64,000 nucleotides of DNA from Salinispora arenicola (lineage in GTDB: Bacteria; Actinomycetota; Actinomycetes; Mycobacteriales; Micromonosporaceae): assembly GCF_006716065.1 (NCBI RefSeq), contig NZ_VFOL01000001.1, forward strand, positions 806,001-870,000, written 5' to 3'. Both the position numbers and the translations under genes were made by a program. Positions 33,489-43,965 of this stretch are shown one piece after another. The notes beneath the pieces were generated by a model. The model did not search any database and was not told the DNA's origin. It was given only the letters and a program-made list of their open reading frames with translations. How positions within the stretch are numbered: the first letter of the stretch is position 1; every line of letters begins with the position of its first letter.

Positions 33489-33983
33489 ATGGCAGCCAAC
33501 CCGTCGTTCGACATCGTGAGCAAGGTCGATCGTCAGGAGGTCGACAACGCCCTCCGACAGGCGGAGAGGGAGCTCTCGACGCGGTTCGACTTCCGGGGCA
33601 CCGGCGCCGCGATTTCCTGGTCCGGCGAGGAGGCGATCAGCCTACAGGCGGAGACCGAGGAGCGAGTCCGGGCCGCGCTGGATGTCTTCAGGGAAAAGCT
33701 GGTAAAGCGAAACATCTCGCTGAAGTCGCTAAACGCCGGAGACCCTCGCGCGTCGGGCAAGGAATTCAAGGTCGACTGCAAGGTGATCCAGGGCATCGAC
33801 TCGGACAAGGCCAAGGCGATCAGCAAGAAGATCCGCGACGAGGGCCCGAAGGGCGTCCAGGCTCAGATCCAGGGTGACCAGCTCCGCGTGACCGGCAAGA
33901 AGAAGGACGATCTGCAGGCGGTCATCGCGATGCTGAAGGGCGAGGACTTCGGCGTGGCACTCCAGTTCACCAACTACCGGTAA
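33489..33983 (+). CDS. YajQ family nucleotide-binding protein
   Basis: This 164-residue protein begins [19 protein letters not shown] and contains [13 protein letters not shown], then [21 protein letters not shown], and ends with [11 protein letters not shown]. These are full-length YajQ signatures (two ferredoxin-like domains). Family members bind nucleotides, including cyclic di-GMP and RNA, and act as regulators in some bacteria; its role here is unspecified. The ATG follows CAGGAG. Confidence 0.93.
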   Translation: MAANPSFDIVSKVDRQEVDNALRQAERELSTRFDFRGTGAAISWSGEEAISLQAETEERVRAALDVFREKLVKRNISLKSLNAGDPRASGKEFKVDCKVIQGIDSDKAKAISKKIRDEGPKGVQAQIQGDQLRVTGKKKDDLQAVIAMLKGEDFGVALQFTNYR

Positions 33984-33994
33984 CGCGTTCCCAC

Positions 33995-34015
33995 CCGGCC
34001 TGGTTATCCAGCCGG
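33995..34015 (+). terminator. Hairpin after yajQ
   Basis: The stem CCGGC-CTGG / CCAGCCGG has one bulged base and the loop TTAT, 12 bases after the stop codon. It is short but well placed. Confidence 0.4.
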
Positions 34016-34104
34016 AGCGCCTGCTCACCGGGGCAGACGTCGTCGCCAGTGGTCGTCGTTGGTCGCTCACGATCGACCTTCGACGACCTGGTGACGGCTA
34101 GCCC

Positions 34105-34845
34105 CTACCGCAGGCCTGCCGTCGGGGTTCCGGGACGAGGTCCGACGACCTGTTCGAAGCGGAACTCACGAATAAAGCAGTCCCGTGGTTGGCTCACCGC
34201 GAACAGCACACAGTCCATGACAGATTGTGCGGTCAGGTTTCCGTACGCGGCTCGTGGACCATGTTGCACGAAGTCCGGCGGAAAGAGGGAGATCACCCGG
34301 ATCCCCTCAACCCGCAGCCGATGCGACATGATCTCGGCAAAGCCGGCCTGGGCGCGCTTGGCGGCGTAGAACGCCGGATGGGCGTCCGCGCGGTGCTGGC
34401 CAACCTCTCCACAGGCGGAGATCATGTTGACGATGTCAGGCCGCGCCGATCCCCTCAGCAGCGCCAACACGGGTTTGGTCAGCAGGACCGTGCCGGTCGC
34501 CGTGCCGCCGATCGTGGTGATGATGTCGTTGTCCTCGACATCGTCGACGTTCTCGCCGTGCAGGTAGCCGGCACCGTTGTTGACGAGGACGTCGAGGTGG
34601 TCTGTGCGGTCCGCCAACGCCGCCGCGAACGCGCGCACCGAGTCGGGACTCGCCAGGTCACAAGCGAACGCTTCGCCTGTTCCCCGCCCGCGCTGCCTGA
34701 TCGACTCTGCGGTGTGCTCGGCCGCCGCCTCGTTCCGCGCGGAGACGAACACATGGGCGCCGTGGTCAGCGAAGGCTGTTGCCAGGAGACGCCCGGAGTC
34801 GCGTCCGGCGCCGGTGACAGCAACGCGTAGTCCGTCAAGGTTCAC
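34105..34845 (-). CDS. Short-chain dehydrogenase/reductase
   Basis: This 246-residue classical SDR has cofactor loop TGAGRDSG (residues 11-18), the Arg-rich segment after the second strand (SARNEAAA) suggesting NADPH, NNGAG, an active-site Ser region in NMISACGE, and the catalytic YxxxK as FYAAKRAQ. The start is GTG 34845. It stands alone between yajQ and the DUF1275 gene. Substrate unknown. Confidence 0.86.
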   Translation of the reverse strand: MNLDGLRVAVTGAGRDSGRLLATAFADHGAHVFVSARNEAAAEHTAESIRQRGRGTGEAFACDLASPDSVRAFAAALADRTDHLDVLVNNGAGYLHGENVDDVEDNDIITTIGGTATGTVLLTKPVLALLRGSARPDIVNMISACGEVGQHRADAHPAFYAAKRAQAGFAEIMSHRLRVEGIRVISLFPPDFVQHGPRAAYGNLTAQSVMDCVLFAVSQPRDCFIREFRFEQVVGPRPGTPTAGLR

Positions 34846-35020
34846 GACCAGATGAGAGCAGGTGAACCTGGCTTGATGTCAACGCGTGGGTCACCAGCGC
34901 CGCCGCCAACGTGCGTCAAGCCAACGATAGGTGGTGACCGCTGCGCCGGAACCGGGTTCCTCGGCGCCCGGTGACCGGCTGCTCGATTCCCGGGCCGGGT
35001 CCGGGGCATGAAAGTCCGCA

Positions 35021-35098
35021 GCGCGGGAAGAAGCGATCCCGGCAACGGGCCAGGAAGGGGCGCGGGAAGAAGCGATCCCGGCAACGGGCCGGGAAGGG
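35021..35098. repeat. Tandem 39-base repeat (two copies) upstream of the DUF1275 gene
   Basis: Two adjacent copies (35021-35059 and 35060-35098) of a unit beginning GCGCGGGAAGAAGCGATCCC and ending GGCAACGGGCC(A/G)GGAAGGG differ at one base. The last copy supplies the likely ribosome binding site GGGAAGGG of the gene at 35106. Confidence 0.85.
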
Positions 35099-35105
35099 CA
35101 GCCGA

Positions 35106-35849
35106 ATGCGGGCGGTGGGAGCGCGGGATGCGGAGTTCGTCCGCCCGGCCCTGTCCCGACGGGCCGTGGCGCGTCTGCTCGTCGTGTTGTCCGCATCCTC
35201 CGGTTGCCTCGACGTGTTCTGCGTGACCCAGCTCGGTGGCTTCTTCGCCAGCGTGATCACCGGCAACCTGGTCCAGCTCGGCCACAGTCTCGTCGCCGTG
35301 GATTCCCGCCTGCTCAGCGGCGGGGTGGTGGCGGTCGGTGGCTACGCGGTCGGCGTGGCCGGGGGCACCCTGCCGTTGCGCCACGCAGGGCTGGGCTGGC
35401 GTTCCCGTACGGAGTTGGTCACGGCGGCCCAGGTGCTGATGCTGACCGGGGTGGCGGGCGGCTGGTGGGCCACCGGCGGACGCCCCGGGTTCGCCGCCAC
35501 CCTGGTTCTGCTGTTCATCGCCGCGACGGCCAGCGGGGTGCAGAGCGTGGTGACGATCAGCTCCGGGATACCCCACGCCGCCACGACGTACCTCACCGGG
35601 TCGCTGACATCCATCGTGCGGGGAGTGGTCTTCGACCCGCACCGGTTCGCGGCCGGCGCGGCTGGCGCCGCCCGGTTGCTGGGGCTGCTCGGCGGCGCGG
35701 TGCTCGGCGCGGTGGTGCTACGGGTCGCGCCGCTCTGGGCACCTGCTCTCGCGGCGATGCTGGTGGCAGGTGTCCTGATCACCGCGATCGCCGTCAGTCG
35801 GCCGCGTCGTCGGGCTCGTGCCCGGTCGGAAGACGCCGGGAGTCGGTGA
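35106..35849 (+). CDS. DUF1275 (YoaK-like) membrane protein
   Basis: This 247-residue integral membrane protein has about six hydrophobic segments. The family motif is clear: SASSGCLDVFCVTQLGGFFA near the N-terminus, then SVITGNLVQLG, and ASGVQSVVTISSGIPHAATTYLTG in the middle. The ATG at 35106 was chosen because GGGAAGGG lies upstream and the conserved part begins soon after. The frame upstream runs through the 39-base repeats and translates to a Lys/Arg-rich tract. DUF1275 proteins are putative transporters of unknown substrate. Confidence 0.88.
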   Translation: MRAVGARDAEFVRPALSRRAVARLLVVLSASSGCLDVFCVTQLGGFFASVITGNLVQLGHSLVAVDSRLLSGGVVAVGGYAVGVAGGTLPLRHAGLGWRSRTELVTAAQVLMLTGVAGGWWATGGRPGFAATLVLLFIAATASGVQSVVTISSGIPHAATTYLTGSLTSIVRGVVFDPHRFAAGAAGAARLLGLLGGAVLGAVVLRVAPLWAPALAAMLVAGVLITAIAVSRPRRRARARSEDAGSR

Positions 35850-35889
35850 CGGCTTCGTCGGAAGACGCCGGGAGTCGGTGACGGCTTCG
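35826..35889. repeat. Tandem 32-base repeat (two perfect copies) at the DUF1275 3' end
   Basis: Two identical units (35826-35857 and 35858-35889) begin TCGGAAGACGCCGGGAGTCG and end in GACGGCTTCG. The DUF1275 stop codon TGA (35847-35849) lies within the first copy; the second is outside the gene. This is a recent tandem duplication. Confidence 0.85.
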
Positions 35890-35933
35890 CTGGTCTGGGG
35901 CCGCCCCGCCGGAGCCGGCTGCTTCCGCCGCGT

Positions 35934-36029
35934 TCACCTGGCGAAGACCAGGAGCAGGATCACCGTGAGGATCGCGCTGATCAGCACCGAGCTGAGGCAG
36001 CCAAGGCGATTCGAGAAGAAGACGAACAC
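35934..36029 (-). CDS. Possible 31-residue single-TM peptide
   Basis: The frame from GTG 36029 to TGA 35934 encodes a peptide starting FVFFSNRLGCLSSVLIS and continuing ILTVILLLVFAR. A short basic stretch followed by a long hydrophobic helix is typical of tiny actinobacterial membrane proteins. The ribosome binding site is weak. It lies in the 358-base gap between the DUF1275 and htpX genes, on the htpX strand, beyond the htpX terminator. Confidence 0.35.
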   Translation of the reverse strand: MFVFFSNRLGCLSSVLISAILTVILLLVFAR

Positions 36030-36158
36030 GCAGACGGTGGTACCCGCGACCGAACGGTTCAGGCGCTCTCCGGCCACCGGGGGCGACGGCCTCGACCGGG
36101 TGACCGTCGAGCCAGCCCGGACTGGTGGGTCACGATGACGCCGAGCCGCACCGGGGTG

Positions 36159-36190
36159 GGCCCGGCCTGGGTCGGCGACCGGGCCGGGCC
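36159..36190 (-). terminator. Terminator downstream of htpX
   Basis: A 9-bp perfect GC stem (GGCCCGGCC / GGCCGGGCC) with a 14-base loop lies about 20 bases beyond the htpX stop. Confidence 0.6.
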
Positions 36191-36207
36191 ACCCAGGCTC
36201 GGGTGGG

Positions 36208-37077
36208 TCAGCGGTACTGGATCGGGCCGGTGTTGCCGGCCATCTGCTCCAGCCGGGCGACCCGCTCCTCCATCCGTGGATGGGTGGAGAACAGCGCGGC
36301 CACGCCACCACCCTTGAACGGGTTGTCGATCATGAGGTGGGCGGCGCTGGTGAGCTGTCCCTGCGGCGGCAGCGGGCGTGCCTGGGTGCCCTTGTGGATC
36401 TTTCGGAGGGCACTGGCCAACGCCAGCGGATCCCGGGTGAGCTGGGCGCCGGATGCGTCGGCCTGGAACTCCCGGCTACGGCCGATCGCGAGCTGGATCA
36501 ACGTGGCCGCGATCGGCCCGAGGATGATGGTCAGCAGCAGCACGGCCGGGTTCCGGCCATCCTCGTCGTCACCGCCGAGCGGGATGAAGAACGCCAGGTT
36601 GGCCAGCGCGGTGATGATGCCGGCCAGGCCGGCAGCCACGCTGGAGATGAGAATGTCCCGGTTGTAGACGTGTGACAGCTCGTGTCCGATGACCCCGCGC
36701 AGCTCACGGTAGTCGAGGATCTCCACGATCCCCTGGGTGACACAAACGGCGGCGTTCTGCGGGTTTCGGCCGGTTGCGAATGCATTGGGCTGATTGGTCG
36801 GGCTCACGTAGAGCCGGGGCATCGGTTGCCGCGCCTCGACAGCCAGTTCCCGCACCATCTGGTAGAGCTCGGGGAACTGGGCCTCACTGACCGGTTGCGC
36901 CCGCATCGCGCGTAGAGCGAGCTTGTCGGAGTAGAAGTAGCTGACGCCGTTCATCGCCAGCGAGATGAAGACGGCGATGACCAGCCCGCCACTGCCGCCG
37001 AACCAGTAGCCCACCGCCAGGATCAGGGCGGTGAGCAGGCCGAGCAGCGCGGCGGTCTTCAGACGGTTATGGTGCAC
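36208..37077 (-). CDS. htpX: Membrane zinc metalloprotease HtpX
   Basis: This 289-residue M48B protease does quality control of membrane proteins. Two N-terminal transmembrane segments (about 9-46) precede the zinc motif HELSH, embedded in [14 protein letters not shown]. Two more hydrophobic segments (about 140-160 and 175-200) follow, then the third zinc ligand Glu in [13 protein letters not shown]. The start is GTG 37077 with AAGGAG six bases upstream. It lies downstream of the nuo genes on the same strand with a 119-base gap, so it is probably transcribed separately. Confidence 0.94.
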   Translation of the reverse strand: MHHNRLKTAALLGLLTALILAVGYWFGGSGGLVIAVFISLAMNGVSYFYSDKLALRAMRAQPVSEAQFPELYQMVRELAVEARQPMPRLYVSPTNQPNAFATGRNPQNAAVCVTQGIVEILDYRELRGVIGHELSHVYNRDILISSVAAGLAGIITALANLAFFIPLGGDDEDGRNPAVLLLTIILGPIAATLIQLAIGRSREFQADASGAQLTRDPLALASALRKIHKGTQARPLPPQGQLTSAAHLMIDNPFKGGGVAALFSTHPRMEERVARLEQMAGNTGPIQYR

Positions 37078-37196
37078 GGTTACTCCTTCGGTGCGCGGAT
37101 CGCGTCGATCCGCCTACCGGTTCAACAACACCGGTACCCGTCAACCATCCGTCATATGGCTGTGAAATGCCTGGCAGCGGGCGTGCAGGCCGGCGG

Positions 37197-38741
37197 TCAG
37201 CGCGCGGCCAGGTCGAGCACGAGCTGCGGGGCAAGGCCGATCACCAACGCCGCGACCGTCGCCGCCGCCAGGACCGCCGCGACCGGCCAGGCCCGGACCA
37301 CCGACGCCGGGCCGGTCGCCGCAGGCCGGCCGACCGGGCCCGCCCCGGCCGCCGAGCCCGGGGGCTCAGGCTCGATCGGTCCCGCTGTTGACCGGTCGGT
37401 GGACCAGAGTGCGGCGGCGACCCTCAGGTAGTAGGCCAGGCCAAGCACCGCGTTGACCGCCACCACCAGGGCGAGCCAGACGGCACCGCCGTCGAGCAGC
37501 GACCGGACCACCGTGACCTTCGCGAAGAGCCCGGCGAGGCCGGGCGGCAGGCCGGCGAGGCCGACCAGTGCCAGCGCCAGCCCTGCCGCCGCCCACGGCC
37601 GGCGCCGACCCGCGCCCCGCAACTCGTCGAGCGTGCCGCCGTCCGCGCCAGTCGGTCTCAGCGCCACCACGGCCGCGAACGCCGCCAACTCCAGGACCAC
37701 GAAGAAGACCGCGTACGCCACCGCTGCCGCGTACGCGGCGGCACGGGCGTCGCCGGTGCGTCCGGCGGCGAGGGCCAGCGCGCCGAGCGGCGCGAGGATG
37801 TAGCCCGCCTGGGCCACCGAGGACCAGGCGAGCAGGCGGACCGTGCGTCGCTGACGCAGCGCCACCAGGTTGCCGACGGTCATGGTCAACACCGCGAGCA
37901 GCGCGAGCACCGGGCCGGTGATCCGGCCCGGCAGGGCGTGCTGCACCACCGCGAGCAGGGCCACCACGCCACCGAGCTTCGAGACCGTGGACAGGTACGC
38001 GGCCACTGGCAGCGGCGCGCCGTCGTACGTGGTGGGCGCCCAGGCGTGCAGCGGCACCGCAGTCACCTTGACCGCCAGCCCGACCACGACCAATGCCACG
38101 GCGACAGTGGTCAGCGGGACGTCGAGCAGTTCCGGTTGTTCGGCGAACACCACACCGAGCCGCCCGAGGTGCAGCGCACCGGTGGCCGCGTAGAGCAGGG
38201 CCGCCCCGAGCAGCGTCAGTGTCGTGGCGACCACGCTGACCACGAAGAAGGTCATCGCCGCCTCGATGCTGGCCAGGCTGCTCCGGCGCAGGCCGACCAG
38301 GACGTACAGCGGAAGGGTTAGGGTTTCCAGCGCCACGATCAGGGTGATCAGGTCACCGGCCGCGCCGAGGGCCACGCCACCGGTCATCGAGGCGGTGAGC
38401 AGGAAGCAGTACTCCCCCGCCGGCATCGCCCCGGCTCGCAGCAACGGTCCGGAGAGTCCCAGTACGCCCAGGGTCAGCAGTGCGGCGAGCACGGCAACCA
38501 GGGCCGCCCGACCGCCGAAGACGTACGAACAGTCAGCGCCCACGCAGAACGTGCGGCGTTCGCCACCGCTGCCGACGAGGACCGCACCGGCGGCCGTGGC
38601 GACCGCGCCGAGCGCGGCCGCCGACACGGTGACCCGAGTACGGGCCACCAGCAGGTCGGCGAGCAGCACCAGCACCGCTGTGCCAGCGGCCAGGTACGCC
38701 GGCAGCAGTGCCACGTTGTCGACGGTCTGCACCACGCTCAT
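37197..38741 (-). CDS. nuoN: NADH-quinone oxidoreductase subunit N
   Basis: This 514-residue antiporter-like membrane subunit of complex I starts at ATG 38741 after GGAGGTG. Key residues of the proton channel are visible: Glu in IVALETLTLPLYV, Lys in VGLAVKVTAVPLHAWAP and Lys in AYLSTVSKLGGVV. The C-terminal helix region has LPPGLAGLFAKVTVV. It is the last of the overlapping I-J-K-L-M-N run, 19 bases after nuoM. Confidence 0.93.
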   Translation of the reverse strand: MSVVQTVDNVALLPAYLAAGTAVLVLLADLLVARTRVTVSAAALGAVATAAGAVLVGSGGERRTFCVGADCSYVFGGRAALVAVLAALLTLGVLGLSGPLLRAGAMPAGEYCFLLTASMTGGVALGAAGDLITLIVALETLTLPLYVLVGLRRSSLASIEAAMTFFVVSVVATTLTLLGAALLYAATGALHLGRLGVVFAEQPELLDVPLTTVAVALVVVGLAVKVTAVPLHAWAPTTYDGAPLPVAAYLSTVSKLGGVVALLAVVQHALPGRITGPVLALLAVLTMTVGNLVALRQRRTVRLLAWSSVAQAGYILAPLGALALAAGRTGDARAAAYAAAVAYAVFFVVLELAAFAAVVALRPTGADGGTLDELRGAGRRRPWAAAGLALALVGLAGLPPGLAGLFAKVTVVRSLLDGGAVWLALVVAVNAVLGLAYYLRVAAALWSTDRSTAGPIEPEPPGSAAGAGPVGRPAATGPASVVRAWPVAAVLAAATVAALVIGLAPQLVLDLAAR

Positions 38742-38760
38742 GCCCGCACCTCCATCCCGC

Positions 38761-40268
<1,508 letters not shown>

Positions 40269-40272
<4 letters not shown>

Positions 40273-42209
40273 GCGACGCCTCCGATCAGGACGGCCACCA
40301 GCCCGAGCAACAGCGCGCCGGCCAGCACACCGGTCGCGGCCCGGGGCAGCGTGGCGCGGTGCCATGCCGCCAGCACGCCCCCGAGCCGCCACGCGGCCCG
40401 GCCACTGCCGGTGACGACGCCGTCCACCACCACCTCGTCGGCGGTACGCGTACCTGCGGCGAGCCCGGTGACCGGGCGTATCACCAGGGTGTGCTGAAGG
40501 TCGTCGAGTCGGAATGCGCGGGCGAACAGCGGTCGCAGCCGGCCCAGCATGGTGGCCGGGTCGCCGGTGGGATCCCGCCGCCAGCGGGCCCAGGCGAGCC
40601 CCGCCCCGAGCGCCAGCAGGGCGAGCGGCAGCAGCACCGTCGGGCCGAGCTGCACCAGCGGATCGGGAGGCAGCAGGTTCGCCGAAGGTTCATCGAGGGA
40701 CGGTTGGAGCCGCCCGGTGAAGTCTCCGGAGAATCCGGCCAGTCCGAGCAGCGCGGCCGGGACGGTGAGCAGCAGCACCGGCCAGCGCATCACCGCGGGT
40801 GGGTCGTGCGGCTGGAGCATCGGGCTGCGGGGCTCACCGAGGAACGTGCGCAGCAGCAGCCGGGTGGCGTACCAGGCGGTGAGCGCGACGCCGGCCAGCC
40901 CGGCCAGCCACACCGACCAGCCCACCCAGGCCGGCGCCGGACCACCGTGCAGCGCGGCTTCCTCGGCGGCGTACAGCACGGCCTCCTTACTGAAGAAACC
41001 GGACAGCGGCGGTAGCCCGGCCAGCGCGCCGAGGCCGATCAGCATGGACCAGAAGGTCACCGGCATCGTCTGACGCAGGCCGCCCAGCTGGGACATCAAC
41101 GTGCTACCCACGGCGTGGATCACCGCGCCGGCGGCGAGGAACAGCAGCGCCTTGAAGGCGGCGTGGGTGAGTAGGTGGAACAGGGCTGCCGCGGGCGCGC
41201 CAACGGCCAGCGCACCGGTCAGATAGCCCAGCTGGGAGACCGTCGACCAGGCGAGGACCCGCTTGAGGTCGTCCTGGGCGGCGGCGGCGAACGCACCGAG
41301 CAGCAGGGTGAGCGAGGCCGCCACGCCGAGCACCGCCAGCGCGACCGGTACCTGCTCGAAGAGCGGGAACAGTCGGGTGACCACGTACACGCCGGCCGCG
41401 ACCATGGTCGCCGCGTGGATCAGCGCGGAGATCGGAGTGGGGCCGGCCATCGCGTCCGGCAGCCAGGTGTGCAGCGGGAACTGGGCGCTCTTGCCGGCGA
41501 CGCCGGCGAGCAGGAGCAGGCAGGCGGCGGTGAGGATGCCGGTGTTGTGGTCGCGCCCGAGCACGTCGGCGATCCGGAAACTGCCCGCGGACACGCCGAG
41601 CAGCGCGATTCCGAGCAGGAAGCCGACGTCGCCCACCCGGGTGACCAGAAACGCCTTCATCGCGGCGGCGGGCGCTTCGGACAGCCGCCGGTCGTGGGCG
41701 ATCAGGAGGTACGAGCAGAGGCCCATCACCTCCCAGCCGACCAACAGCAGGATGAGGTCTCCGGCGACCACCACCAGCAGCATCGCGGCGGTGAAGAGGC
41801 TGATCTGGGCCGCGTACGGCGGGTAGCGGTGGTCGACGTCCACCGCGTCGTGCGGGCCGCGCCGTAGGTAGCCGATCGAGTAGACCTGCACTGCGAGGGC
41901 TACCGCGGCGACGGCAACCGCCACCAGCGCCACCGTCGGGTCCAGCCGGATGCCGAGGGTGACCACCAACCCGCCGAAGTCGATCCAGGTTCGGGACGCC
42001 TCGGCCGGTGCGTCGAGGGTGGCCAATAGGGCGATCGCGAGGACCAGCGACAGTGTCGCTCCGGTCGTGCCGAGAACGATGGCCATCCGACGGGCCCGAG
42101 GCTCCCCACCGCCGGTGGCCTGGGGCGCCGGCGGCAGCAGGAGCCCGATCAGGCCGGCCACCAGGGGTACGACCGGCAGCAGCGTGCCGAGCAGGATGGG
42201 CGCGGTCAC
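40269..42209 (-). CDS. nuoL: NADH-quinone oxidoreductase subunit L
   Basis: This 646-residue antiporter-like subunit includes the C-terminal lateral helix region. The start is GTG 42209, overlapping the nuoK stop as GTGA. Landmarks are LLLVGWEVMGLCSYLLI (Glu), FLVTRVGDVGFLLG, AGKSAQFPLHTWLPDAMAGPTPISALIHAATMV (broken-helix region) and LKRVLAWSTVSQLGYL. Length is usual for the family. Confidence 0.95.
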
Positions 42210-42562
42210 CGGTGTCCCTCCTGCGCGGTGGCTGTCGTGGAGGAGGTCAGTGCCGGCGGCTCGGCCAGCGGGACCTCGTCCACCGCGACGCTGGCGCGCA
42301 GCCGGTAGAGCTGGAGCACGATTGCCAGCCCGACGCCCACCTCGGCGGCGGCCAGCACGATCACGAACAGCGCGAAGACCTGGCCGCCGTGTGGTAGCTG
42401 GGCGCGGACCGTGGTGTCGGCGGTGACCAGGATCAGGTTCACCGCGTTGAGCATCAGCTCGACCGCCATCAGCACCAGGACGGCGTTGCGGCGGCGCAAC
42501 ACGCCGTACGTGCCGAGCCCGAACAGCAGTGCGGCGGTGACGTACGGGATGACCGGCCTCAC
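42206..42562 (-). CDS. nuoK: NADH-quinone oxidoreductase subunit K
   Basis: This 118-residue three-TM subunit carries Glu35 (LMAVELMLNAVNL) and Glu74 (AAAEVGVGLAIVL), the conserved membrane glutamates. The start is GTG 42562, overlapping the nuoJ stop as GTGA. The frame upstream is shadow sequence of nuoJ. A C-terminal tail of about 25 residues exceeds the usual roughly 100 residues. Confidence 0.93.
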   Translation of the reverse strand: MRPVIPYVTAALLFGLGTYGVLRRRNAVLVLMAVELMLNAVNLILVTADTTVRAQLPHGGQVFALFVIVLAAAEVGVGLAIVLQLYRLRASVAVDEVPLAEPPALTSSTTATAQEGHR

Positions 42563-43161
42563 GGGAACCGCCTGCCCTCGCCCGGTTTCCCGTCCACCCC
42601 GCCGGTGGCGTCGGCAGCGTCGCCGGCGCGCCCGGGCCGGCCCTGACCGTCCCGGTCCACCGGGGGCCGTCCGATGTCCGGGCGGGACAGGATGATCGCT
42701 CCCACCAGGGCGGCGAGCAGCAGCATCGAGAGCACCTCGAAGGGCAGCACCCAGCTCTGGAAGACCTGCTCCCCGATCCGTTCGGCGGTGCCGGCCGTGG
42801 GCAGCTGTACCGTCGACCAGCGGTACGCGTCCACCAGCAGCGCGGCCAGCCCGAGCCCGGTGCCACCGCCGATCAGGGCGGCCGGCCAGCCCGGTCGGTC
42901 CAGGTCGGTGGAGGCGCCGATCGGGGCACGGGTGAGCATCACCGCGAACAACAGCAGCACCACCACCGCACCCACATAGATCAGCACCTGCACCCAGGCG
43001 ACCAGCTCGGCGGTGAGGACCAGGTACATCCCGGCCACCGCTGCGAGGCAGAGCACCAGGTACAGGCCGGCCCGGACCAGGTGCCGGGTCGCCACGACCA
43101 GGGCTCCCGAGCCGACCGCCAGCGCGCCCAGGGCGAGCAGCAGCGCGTCCGCGGCGGTCAC
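42559..43161 (-). CDS. nuoJ: NADH-quinone oxidoreductase subunit J
   Basis: This 200-residue subunit has five transmembrane helices. The conserved core [25 protein letters not shown] (Tyr and the pi-bulge helix, TM3) is present. The C-terminus is a charged Gly/Asp/Arg-rich tail. The GTG start overlaps the nuoI stop (GTGA at 43158-43161). Confidence 0.92.
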   Translation of the reverse strand: MTAADALLLALGALAVGSGALVVATRHLVRAGLYLVLCLAAVAGMYLVLTAELVAWVQVLIYVGAVVVLLLFAVMLTRAPIGASTDLDRPGWPAALIGGGTGLGLAALLVDAYRWSTVQLPTAGTAERIGEQVFQSWVLPFEVLSMLLLAALVGAIILSRPDIGRPPVDRDGQGRPGRAGDAADATGGVDGKPGEGRRFP

Positions 43162-43799
43162 CGGGGTGGGCCTTCCCCGGTGGCGGTGTTCCCGGTTGGT
43201 CGGGGCTCGGGACGTCCCGGTGGGGCACCCGGGCGGTCGGCGGGGCTGGCCGGGATCGCGGCCTTACGCGCGGCGGCGGTCTCCTCCTTGGCCGGCTCGC
43301 CGTTCGGGTCGTGCGCCGGCGGCGGCGGGACGGTGCCCATCCACTCGCTCAGGTGCTCCTTGTCGTGAAGGAGGTCCCTGATGTCGTACTCGGCGTACTC
43401 GAACTCCGGGGACCAGTAGAGCGCGTCGAACGGGCAGACCTCGATGCAGATGCCGCAGTACATGCACAGGGAGAAGTCGATGTCGAACCGGTCCAGCACG
43501 TTGCGCTGGCGGGGGCGGGTCGCCCCGGGTACCGCCACCTCCTCCTTGTGTGAATCAATGTAGATGCACCAATCCGGACACTCACGGGCGCACAGCATGC
43601 AGACCGTGCAGTTTTCCTCGAGTAGCGCGATCACGCCACGCGAGCGCGGCGGCAGCGCCGGGGCGACATCCGGGTACTGCTGGGTGGCCGAGCGGCGGGT
43701 CATCGTCTTCAGCGTGACCGCGAGCCCCTTGACCAGGCCCGCGCCGGGCAGGCCGCGCCCACCGTCCGCCGGGCCGCTGCGCTCGCTGGGGTCGGTCAT
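43158..43799 (-). CDS. nuoI: NADH-quinone oxidoreductase subunit I
   Basis: This 213-residue ferredoxin-like subunit carries two [4Fe-4S] clusters (N6a/N6b): [12 protein letters not shown] (Cys64, 67, 70, 74) and [12 protein letters not shown] (Cys112, 115, 118, 122). It starts at ATG 43799; an ATG nine bases earlier is too close to the ribosome binding site. A Pro-rich C-tail of about 50 residues is unusual. It is the first gene of the I-N run. Confidence 0.95.
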   Translation of the reverse strand: MTDPSERSGPADGGRGLPGAGLVKGLAVTLKTMTRRSATQQYPDVAPALPPRSRGVIALLEENCTVCMLCARECPDWCIYIDSHKEEVAVPGATRPRQRNVLDRFDIDFSLCMYCGICIEVCPFDALYWSPEFEYAEYDIRDLLHDKEHLSEWMGTVPPPPAHDPNGEPAKEETAAARKAAIPASPADRPGAPPGRPEPRPTGNTATGEGPPR

Positions 43800-43965
43800 G
43801 CCGACCATCCTGCCCTGTGCCCCCAGGCGAGCGCGACCACCACCCGACGCGGACCTTCGGGACCGTCGTCAGAGGATGTCGCGGCGATGTCGGCGGTGGG
43901 CACCTCGCGTGCCGTCCTGGCGGCGATGATGGTTCCTGGGCACTACGACGACCGGAGGAGGCGGC

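Noticed and set aside
34971..35849. Upstream ATG start for the DUF1275 gene through the 39-base repeats
   Set aside because: It adds a Lys/Arg-rich tract made only of repeat translation; ATG 35106 has a good ribosome binding site and begins near the conserved region.
35021..35889. Repeats near DUF1275 as a CRISPR array
   Set aside because: Copies are directly adjacent without spacers, only two per site, and no cas genes are nearby.
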